A stretch of DNA of 64,000 nucleotides. Source: Rhizoclosmatium globosum. Lineage: Eukaryota; Chytridiomycota; Chytridiomycetes; Chytridiales; Chytriomycetaceae. The DNA is taken from contig MCGO01000093.1 in NCBI GenBank assembly GCA_002104985.1, positions 1 to 64,000 on the forward strand, read 5' to 3'. The notes below the pieces were generated by a model. That model saw nothing but the letters and a program-made list of their open reading frames with translations, made no database searches and was not told where the DNA came from. The translations under genes and the position numbers were made by a program. This document shows positions 55,742 to 64,000 of the stretch, in pieces (position 1 is the first letter of the stretch; each line of letters starts with the position of its first letter).

Positions 55742-58700
55742 TCAAAACTTGGTAAACCCTCCCTGCGATTGCTGACTCTGTTGACTTGCTCCGTAATCTT
55801 GGCTCATGGAATACCCACCTGCTCCATATCCATCTGTCTGACTCTTGTAGTCATCCACCATATTGAATTCCAAACGACTGCTTTGAGAAAAAGCTTGCAT
55901 TGGTTGAGACAGTAGAGAATCTGCTCCGCCGCCCATTCCGCTTTGAGTGTTTGGTTGAGAAAAGAAGGAGTTTTGAGTGAACTGGGTGTTGCCTCCTTGT
56001 GTCATATTGGAAGCGGCAGCTCTGTTTTGTTTGGGGATGGGCTTCATCATGCTCTGAGAGAAAGATGCTGTTGACGACTGAGACAACATGAGTGTATCAA
56101 TCTCGTAACCTGTCTTGAATCCACCCATACTCAAACCGGCCATTCCTTGAGCCAAATTGCCAACACCATTTCCAAATGCATTCTTTGGCGGCTGTTGTTG
56201 AGGTTGCTGCTGTTGCTGCGGATACGCCGGCATATTCATTTGTCTCGAATCGTAAAACCCGATTCCAGGAGCGACAGGAGCAGGAATTCCCACGCCGACA
56301 GGAATACCTTTGATGGGAGCACCTCCTGCTCTGGATCCCCATACCATTTCGAATCGCTTTCCTTTCACTTCAGCGAAGGTCTTGTGTGGCTTCGGGAAAC
56401 TCATTCCAGATGGATGCATGTTGTTCAAAGGACCCTCCATCAATAGATTTTGCTCCTTGTATCCCATCAACAACTCATACCACAATGGATGCTTGGCCAG
56501 CACCTTTGCGTTACCGAGAACACAAACTCCGTACTTGGCACGTGTCAAAGCGACATTCAAACGTCTAGGGTCGCTTAAGAAACCGATACCCTGATGGTCG
56601 TTCGAACGGACACAGGATACAATAATGTAGTCCTTCTCACGTCCCTGGAACGCGTCAACAGAAGCAATTTCGATTTCTTTGTACAAGTCTTTCTTCAAAG
56701 TTCCTGTAAACTGCATATAATTGACCAAGAATGCACGTTGTCCTTCATACGGAGTGATAATACCGATTTGCGATGGAAGAATTCCAGCCTTCAAAAACTT
56801 CGTCACAATCTTTTCACAGTTGGATGCTTCAGTGCGGTTCAAGTACGAGGTTCCCGATGCAGAAATTTCTTCTTGTCCAGAGGAACTGAGGAAGAACATT
56901 GGGCGTTCTGGGAGCGGCCAAGGGAAGTCAAGATGTTTTCGAATACGTTCCTGCTCCGAGACACCATTTTCCAAAGATCCTTCATAAAACATATTTGATG
57001 GGAAAGCAGATAGACATGGGTGCATTCTGTACTGAACTTCCAATCGCAACGGACGGTGTCCCAAGATAACCAAGCGTTCAAAGAGCGATTGAGATAAACC
57101 AGCCTTAGCAGCCTTTTTGTTCATAATCACAGGTCCAAGTTGCTGATGGTCACCAATCAAAATGGCCTGCTTACATCCCATCACAAGTGGAATCAAACAC
57201 TCAGGTTCAGCACTCTGAGTGCTCTCATCGATCAATACAGTTTTGAACGAAAACTTGCTCAATCGAGGGTCTCCCGCTCCAGCACACGTAACACAGATTA
57301 CATTTGCGTGCATCAAAATCTCGCGTTCGGCTTGCTTCTTCAAAGCCATATATCGCTTCTCATCTCGAGGCTTCAATTCTCCCATATCGTTCTTGAGTTT
57401 GATGAGCTTTTGGAATTCTGGGTTGGTGTCGTTGTTGTTGACCTGTTCGTGGAGAGTGAGGAAGCCAACTGGAGAGTCAAGCTCTTCTCGGGATTTGGCT
57501 GTCATACGGACTACTTTAAGGCCGGTTTTATGAATTTTTTCTGTGAGTTGATCCACAGCAACGTTGGAAGGGGCGCAGACCAAGATTTGCCCCTTATTCA
57601 TTTTGGCAAGATGATAGACGATTGTCGCAGAGGTCACAGTTTTTCCAGTTCCGGGAGGACCTTTTGAAAACATAAGTAAGGAATAATTAGGACGAAATAA
57701 GTCACCTTGAATCAAACTCAAAGGACGTTGAATAGCCTGTTTGATGGCTGTCACTTGAGAGTGGTTCAAATCCGGAAGATTAGGGGCCGTGAATTTCTTT
57801 GGAAGGTTCGCGTTGAGGGTAACAGGCTCAACGTTATGTCCTAACAGACGGTGGTAAAGGTATCCAGAAACCGACGTTTCATCAACGGCGAAACGCTTCA
57901 TCGCATTTTGCATACGGTCAAACGAAGTGGATTTCCAAACAAAGTCAACTTGGAAGTTGTGGGTACATTCTGTCGGTGCCTGGCTTGATTTACGAATTTC
58001 CAGAGCAACTTCGTCGGAAACGGCTGAAAGAGAGTTAGCCATGCAACAACTCGTATTTACGTAAAAGACAGACTTACAGTTTGGAACTTTGATGACGTTT
58101 CCTTTACTCTCCCATTCCCTACTCAACTCGCCACGATATTTGAGCAACAGCTCGTCTCCCACTGCAAGCTTCACTTCACCTGTTTCCAGCTTCAGCAGCG
58201 TGAAGTAAGCAACAAGTTTCTGATTCAATCCTATATCCCAACGAACAACCACATCACTCTGAGTCTGACTTTCCTTGACTTTACGATCGTGTTCAGCTTC
58301 GAGCGCCACAAGAGGACCAAAGATATTTTGGTACTGATACGCATCCTCGTAAAACGCCATGACAGGGGATGCTTCAATCTCATCGGCTCCTGCATCCTTT
58401 TTATCCAAATCATCGACAGTTGCTTTTCCGTCACCAGAAGCCCAAACAGACTCTAACGCCGCAATTTGAGAAGGACTAATATGACGTGACCGCATCACTT
58501 CATTCTCGGTTGGTTGCTTCACAAGCCATGGCAAGAATGCCTTGTCACTAATCAATGGAACCCATTGAGACAAGTCCCAGGTCGCGTCTTTCGAACTTGG
58601 CGCTGAAGCACATGGCTGTCTGCACAAGAGAACTACCACGGTATCACTTTTAGCTGGAATAAATCCAAGCAAAAACACGTTACGGGATCCGCACATGTAA

Positions 58701-60219
58701 CATTCGAGGACAGTGTCCCCAAGCGGTCCGTCTGGATGAAGAACGACTTCTTTGTGTTTGGATTTAACCATGTGTGTGACAATGTGGGAACCACCTCCAC
58801 CACTTCCACCATGTACACTGTGTCCAACTCCACGACCGTTACAGAACCACTTTGAGCAGTGGAGACACTTTACGACAGAGGAGGGAGCATGGATTCCACA
58901 GTATTTGCACGCATGTTCAGGTGCAGCCATAACTTCAGAAAGACCATTACGTTGGCTGATGGGTTTGATTGCCCGGTGAAAGTTGGAGACAGTTGATGGG
59001 TTTGAGGCGGCACGTTCAGCGATTTCGTGTGCTTCGTCGTTGTGTAATCGTGGAATGAATTTAACGTCAAGTCGGTTCCAGTTGTTTCCAAACGAATTCT
59101 CCAACAAGCTTAAAGCTGCCATTTGCACTCCGCGGAGCATTTCAGGTGTTTGGATTTTACCGCGAATCTAAGAGATGTGTCAATAGTTGGTGGAGAAGTT
59201 GGAGAATAATTACCTGATTGACAAGAATTTCACTGTCTGTTCTCATCAAGACTTTATCGTAACCTTCTTGGACTGCAATAGTCAGACCATGGATTAAAGC
59301 GCGGTAATAGGCTTCCACAAGAGTGCCTTGGTTTGTCAGGACCATATGCAGTCCATCCTCCAGAATCAAGTTTTCTCCTTCAAAGATTCTAATTCCAATA
59401 CCGCATGAAGGAGAAGTTGGATCAGGGGAGAAAGTAGCTGCAAAGAACAAGTGACACTTGAGAAGTCCATCTTCGTTGTCCACTTCAAGAGCAGTTAACA
59501 TACGATATATACTAAGTTATGAACGTACAATCATCTTCAGAGTCTTCCTCTGCTTCGTCAGCAACTGAACCACCTCCAACTTCACTTCCATCTTCAGTTT
59601 CGTCTTCACCTTCGTCCTGACGCCTGGCACGACCCTTCTTCCTCATTGCTGGCCCGAATGCCGAATCCTGCGTCATTGGCCCGTTCGTATCCTGAGTCAT
59701 TTCGTTGTACTCGTCGTCGTACTCTTCCTCGTCGTCGTCCTCGTCACCGTCCTCGTTTTCCTCATCGACCTCCTCGTCCGACTCGTAGTCATCGGCCCAG
59801 TCAGTGTTTTGAGTCGAAAGCGGCTGTGTTTGAGTGTGGCCCGTGAGACCAGCGAGGCCCTGGGACTGCGAAGCGCCGAGTCCCTGAGTTTGTGTTTGTG
59901 TTTGTGTTTGTGTTTGCGGAGTGAATGCGAAGGGATCATACGAGGCGTCCTGGGACGCGGGCACGTCGACGTCTCTGAATCCAAGGCTGGTTGAGTGAGT
60001 GCCTGATGAACCGTGGTTGTCCGCTGCTTTCAACGCCCGCGAGATGGACCGCGCTTCGTCGCAGTCGGCGTTGATGGTCGGATTCAGCCCGTGCACCTGG
60101 AAGAACTTGACCGCAGAGCCCCACGTATTTCGCACTTCGTTGCCACTAAGAAGCGTCGGGTCTTCGCGAAAGAGCTCAGAGGAGGCGATCGACTCCAGTT
60201 TACCTCCCTTTGGTTGCAT
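55742..60219 (-). CDS. UPF1: UPF1 RNA helicase with N-terminal extension and degenerate RNase H-like domain
   Basis: The last 1000 residues are UPF1, the ATP-dependent helicase of nonsense-mediated mRNA decay: CH domain ([32 protein letters not shown]), helicase motifs [53 protein letters not shown] and [10 protein letters not shown], then an SQ-rich tail. In front are a segment from ATG 60219 ([20 protein letters not shown]), a QT repeat, a long acidic run, then an RNase H-like domain ending [19 protein letters not shown], continuous with the CH domain in a single open frame. Short introns: 59483-59528, about 59167-59213, 58024-58077 and 57661-57705, the last two in frame without stops. No frame correction is needed. 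Confidence 0.9.
59167..59528 (-). other. RNase H-like domain coding region upstream of UPF1 core
   Basis: Marks the exon that, with the start of the next, encodes the extra domain: [51 protein letters not shown], then across the intron [13 protein letters not shown] and [21 protein letters not shown]. Compared with RVT_3-type RNase H, the Asp of DS is kept, but the first Asp (FDG becomes FAA), the Glu before the AL helix and the final Asp (AD becomes AH) are changed, so catalysis is unlikely. A nucleic-acid-binding role is inference. Confidence 0.6.
59888..59917. repeat. TGTGTT hexamer repeat coding QT dipeptides in UPF1
   Basis: About five copies of the hexamer TGTGTT, read on the minus strand as repeated Gln-Thr. 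TQ/SQ clusters are phosphorylation sites for SMG1-type kinases in animal UPF1. Confidence 0.85.
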
Positions 60220-60346
60220 TAAAGTTTTGAATCTGTAATAATGAGACCAAAATATAGAGTAAAGTAATGAATAGACTAAATACTAATTAGTTTAGAAGAA
60301 GGAGGGTAGGCAAATCAAATCTGCGAAAGTTCTTTTCTCTACAACC

Positions 60347-61921
60347 ATGGCAACCAGTGTGTTCTTTGCAATCGGCTTTACGTGTACGTTCTCAATCTGA
60401 TAAAATAAATCACAAGATTAACTTACGCAAACGAAAGGGACTGTTGAATTCGCGTATGGAACTCCACTTCTACTTGAGCTTCAAGTTCCCCACCACTCCT
60501 CGCTCTTGTTTGGCTCTGTGGTCCTCTGACCGGCCTCACAGTCCAGCCCATCGTCGGCGCGCTAAGTGATCGCAGCACGAACGCGTGGGGCCGCCGTCGT
60601 CCGTTCATTGCATTCTTTGGCGTGACCCTTTGTGTCGCCGCCTGTCTCGTTGGTTCCGCACAAACATTAAATGCGCCCCTCGTTGCAATTACCGGCTTCA
60701 TTGCTTTGGATTTCTCTGTGAATGGAATGACTGCGGTGGCGCGGGCGTTGGTTGTTGATGTGGATCCAAGAAATCAACACAAGGCGACGCAAATGGCTGC
60801 TTGTGGTACGGTTGCTGGATATCTTGCTGGTTATTTGGATTTAAGTTTGACTGGTATTCCCTTGAGTCAACTGCAGCTGCTTTGTACAGTTTGCGTTGCC
60901 GTAATTGTCATTTGTGTCAGCCACACCTGCATTTAGCTCACGAGGATCCACTGAAAGTCTCAAGTACAAGCAGACCAGTGCGAACTCACATTTTGGATCC
61001 TGTCTTTGCTGTCTTGGCGGAATTCAAGAGTCTTCCTCGTTCCATCACCGCAATCTGCTTTGTTCAATTCTGGGCTTGGATAGGATGGTTTCCTTTCTTG
61101 TTTTACGCGTGCGTGTGAACCGTTTTGATCACGATCATGATCTCTGACAATTCTACAAACAGATCTTCATGGGTTGCCAGCAAAGACCCGTCAACTGACA
61201 AATCAAGCGACTCTTCAGCAGTCCGTGCAGGAACCTTTGCATTATTGGCGAACTCTGTAGTTTCTTTTGTCACAATGATTGTTGTACGCTTCCTCCTCAA
61301 TACAATGCACTGTGATTACCGAACCTTACCACTTGTATGGGCATTCTCCTTGCTTTCGTTTGCTTCGCTGATGAGTTATACTTGGTGTATTGATACTGTC
61401 AATGGCGCCTGTTTCGTTGTTGCTTTGGCGGGGATTCCTTGGGGTACGTTTCATTCAACGAAAACAATTTCATCTAATGATGACTCCTTAGCCATTACAA
61501 ATTGGATTCCATTCACACTGATTTCTGAATACCTTAATCGAAATGCGAATCCTACGGAAGAAACAATTGAACGCGTGTGTTTGACTGTACGATCTGACGA
61601 ACCGATCAACAACGAAACTCCGAGAATCAATCAGTTGAATGCTGGCGTAATTCTGGGTATTCACGTGAGTTGGTTTTGATTGTTGTGTTTGAATCTGTCA
61701 AATCTAATTTGAATCAACAGAATATCTTCATTGTGATTCCGCAGCTCCTGTCAACAGGATTGACGAGCTTAGTATTTGCTTTGTACGATGGAGGGAACGT
61801 GGGCGTTGGTAACGACGCTTTCGGAGCGTGTTTAAGACTGGGAATTGGGGCATCGTTGATTGCTTCCATTTTGGCCTTGTCAATTACGAATCAGGAATAC
61901 AGGGAAATGGTCGCATTGTAA
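60347..61921 (+). CDS. SLC45/SUT-type sugar:proton symporter-like protein
   Basis: Twelve-helix transporter of the SLC45/sucrose-carrier group. Exon 1 (MATSVFFAIGFT) joins across a 54-base intron to WTVEFAYGTPLLLELQV, then LVWLCGPLTGL, VQPIVGALSD, WGRRRPFIAFFGVTLC, VARALVVDV, FWAWIGWFPFLF, VVALAGIPWG, NIFIVIPQLLSTG and GNDAFGACLRLG. The WTVEFxYGTP, RRRPF and PQ motifs are diagnostic. A single C is missing near 60484 (GTTCCCC) and one base near 60930 before LAHEDPL. Introns lie from 61106, 61443 and 61664, all 45-56 bases. Likely imports disaccharides or monosaccharides; substrate not visible. Confidence 0.8.
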
Positions 61922-62000
61922 TACTTCAAGCTGAATACTGTAGCGTTTTTGCATAGATCAAGTAAATCATTCTTCATTATTTGATATTAAACAACTGGAG

Positions 62001-63305
62001 ATGGCTTCAGAACGAACACCTCTCCTTCCACCCTCCACCGGCACTCCAACGCCAGTCGATAACCTAATCCCGAAAACCGAGCTCATCGTCTCAATGATGT
62101 TCGCATTCTAGGCGCAGCTTTCTTCTTCATCTTTGCCTCTCAATCAACAATCCAAACATTGGCATCAACCGTCCTGCCTCCCTCCATCGCTTTTAACGCA
62201 GCCGGAACACTCTATGTTTCATTTGCGCTATTCAATTTACTTATTGCCTCCCAGATAGTCGACCGTATTGGTTGTCAGGCAGGACTCTTCATCTCAGCTC
62301 TCACATACACAATCCACAACTGTGGTAACATTGCTGCCCTCAAATGGACAGGAAACGAATTTGTTCAGAACTCAATCTTAATCCCAACCGCTTTACTGAA
62401 CGGTTTAGGGGCGTCCATCATCTGGACATCACAAGGAGTCTATGTGGCCAAATGCTCAACCCCATTGACTCTTGGGCGATACACTGGAACGTTTTTCGGA
62501 TTCATGTGGAGCTCTGGTGTCATTGGACCCATCTTTTCGTCCACACTGATTCGAAACAATGTTGAGAAGGTTGCGGTCTTTGAAATTGTCACGATAATCA
62601 GTCTCATTGGTCTTGCGTTGCTTGCATACATTTGGAAATTTAGACCGGAGCCGTCGAATCCTTGGAATACGACATCACTTCCAGATATTACAGCCCTATT
62701 GCTGAGGATGGTCCAGCCTATTTGAAAACAGCTAAACTCTGTTTAACACCGAGTATGCTGCTATTGATGCCTATCTGTTACGCCACTGGATTTGAACAAT
62801 CGTTTTATGGCTCGTCACTCCCACTATTCATCAAGACTGATACACCAAGTTACGACCTTTCAATGAAGCTGTATCTTCGTGCAACTTTAGGACTTATTAT
62901 TACTGTAACAGCTTTTGCCATTGGTCGATTGATTGATCGCTTTGGTGCACGACCTATGGTTATTACTTCCATTCTCATACACGTACTCTGCCAGAGTCTC
63001 CTCCTTTTTGCACACCCTTTGAATAATCTTCCGGTTTTGTTTACGGCATACGCGTGTATTGGAGTCAGCAACGGGATTCTTTTTAACTTGACTCAGAAAT
63101 TGGTGGGAACTCTATTTCCTCCTCATTTATTGTCGCAGGCGTATTCTGGATTCAAGTTTCATACTTCAGTTGGAACTGCAGCTTGTTTTTCTTTTCGAAC
63201 TGGGGTTTGGATGCAGCGGGTATTCCTGAGATGAGAATATGGGCTCCTTTGTTTCTGTCTTTACTTGTTGCTTCCTATGCGGGAGTTCGTTTTGTAGCTA
63301 AATAG
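62001..63305 (+). CDS. UNC93-like major facilitator superfamily protein 3
   Basis: Third member. MASERTPLLPPSTGTPTPVD has the dileucine motif at the N-terminus. Then DVRILGAAFFFIFASQSTIQ, ASTVLPPSIAFNAAGTLYVS, ALFNLLIASQIVDRIG, NCGNIAALKW, GLGASIIWTSQGVYVAKCST, GRYTGTFFGFMWSS, FEQSFYGSSLPLF and LIDRFGARPMV, ending GIPEMRIWAPLFLSLLVASY. Single bases are missing near 62090, 62685 and 63190. No introns are needed, unlike genes 1 and 2, which may indicate a retro-derived or intron-losing branch. Membrane protein of unknown transport role. Confidence 0.7.
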
Positions 63306-63397
63306 TAAATATCAACACTCCACTATTTTGTTACCATTTGATTGATTGTGCTTTCCATTTTGGGTGAATCAGAAGTTTCACGTAAGCCAGAACAACA

Positions 63398-64000
63398 ATG
63401 TCAGAAACAACACCGCTCCTTCAGTCTTTGATGATGGCTCCAGCCATCGCATGCAAGATCTTCGCGTCCTCGGCTTGCTTTCTTCTTCATCTTTTCTGCC
63501 TTCACCACCATAACAGTTCATCGTTTGTTTCGAGAGTTCGAAAGCTAAACTTCACAACATAGGCGATAACGTCCACAGTTTTGCCTCCTCAAATCGCATT
63601 CACGGCCGCTGGTACTCTATATGTAGCGTTCTCTGTGGCCAACTTGTTTACAGCATCTGCGATAGTGGATTTCATCGGATGCCGGGTGAGCCTTGTTGTT
63701 GCTGCCTCACCTATTCAGTATACAACGTGGCAAATGTTTTGGCACTCAAAGCTGCAGGGGATGAGAATCTTCAGGTGCGTTGTTGCAACTTCAAGATATC
63801 GAACTCAAACACTGAATCTGCAGTCTGTGATATTATTACCCGCTGCGATTCTCAATGGTTTTGGGGCAAGTCTATTATGGGCTGGTCAAGGTGTTTATGT
63901 GGCCAGGATATCGCTTCCTCAAACACTTGGAAAATACTCGGGAATGTTCTTCTCCTTCATGTGGACTTCGGGTATTCTTGGACCAATATTTATGTCGATT
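63398..64000 (+). CDS. UNC93-like major facilitator superfamily protein 4 (runs off the window)
   Basis: Starts MSETTPLLQS (dileucine motif), then, after a single missing base near 63473, AFFFIFSAFTTIT. A 53-base intron GTTCATCG...CAACATAG precedes AITSTVLPPQIAFTAAGTLY, VAFSVANLFTASAIVDFIG and YSVYNVANVLALKAAGDENL (frame restored by one C near 63714). Another intron starts at 63775 (GTGCGTTG). Then ILLPAAILNGFGASLLWAGQ, GVYVARI and KYSGMFFSFMWTSGILGP at the edge. Introns are present, in contrast to gene 3. The C-terminal half is outside the window. Confidence 0.65.

Noticed and set aside
59697..59984. Plus- and minus-strand frames rich in Arg/Thr and Arg/Pro over 59.6-60.0 kb
   Set aside because: They are shadows of the acidic and QT-repeat codons of the UPF1 extension.

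Overview
The window is nuclear DNA of a chitin-walled fungus. Genes are compact, on both strands, and interrupted by very short GT-AG introns (about 45-65 nt). Three chitin deacetylases, an RRN6-type Pol I factor, ALG7, CTU1, UPF1, a gamma-tubulin complex subunit (GCP4) and an intron-less tRNA-Leu(AAG) all fit a fungus. GCP4, a WTAP homologue and UNC93-like carriers suggest an early-diverging, possibly zoosporic (chytrid-like) lineage; that placement is inference.

Layout. 1-12.8 kb: six tandem paralogues of a Cys-rich, single-pass membrane protein, the first three with a cytoplasmic SAM domain, interleaved with a Jupiter/SPIRAL1-like gene, a MYND-finger gene and a TMEM42-like carrier. 13.2-16.1 kb: a serine-hydrolase tail fragment, a Pro-rich membrane protein and an unresolved locus. 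16.4-21.8 kb: three chitin deacetylases with a VHS-GAT gene between the second and third. 21.8-28.5 kb: an F-box-like gene, a coiled-coil gene, PRPP synthetase and an ABCB-type transporter. 28.5-32.5 kb: a repeat-rich gap, then two acetoacetate-decarboxylase-like paralogues, the first cut by a 608-bp hAT-like MITE with an 8-bp target duplication. 32.5-41.1 kb: ALG7 and RRN6 flanked by two inverted copies of a DJ-1/Hsp31 gene, then a membrane WW-domain gene. 41.1-46.6 kb: two UNC93-like genes, two orphan paralogues and a WTAP-like gene. 47.1-55.4 kb: tRNA-Leu, CTU1, DAK1, GCP4 and an unrecognised gene. 55.7-60.2 kb: UPF1 with an N-terminal extension containing a degenerate RNase H-like domain. 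60.3-64 kb: an SLC45-type sugar carrier and two more UNC93-like genes.

How the genes relate. Several functions concern the cell surface: receptor-like array, chitin deacetylases, N-glycan initiation (ALG7), endosomal sorting (VHS-GAT), carriers. Others concern RNA: UPF1, WTAP, CTU1, RRN6. Linkage is by tandem and inverted duplication, with no sign of operons.

Caution. Many of the duplicated or fast-evolving genes need single-base corrections, mostly one base missing in a short homopolymer, to read through, while UPF1, ALG7, CTU1, DAK1 and PRPP synthetase read cleanly. I cannot tell assembly error from real decay, so boundaries in the affected genes are approximate.
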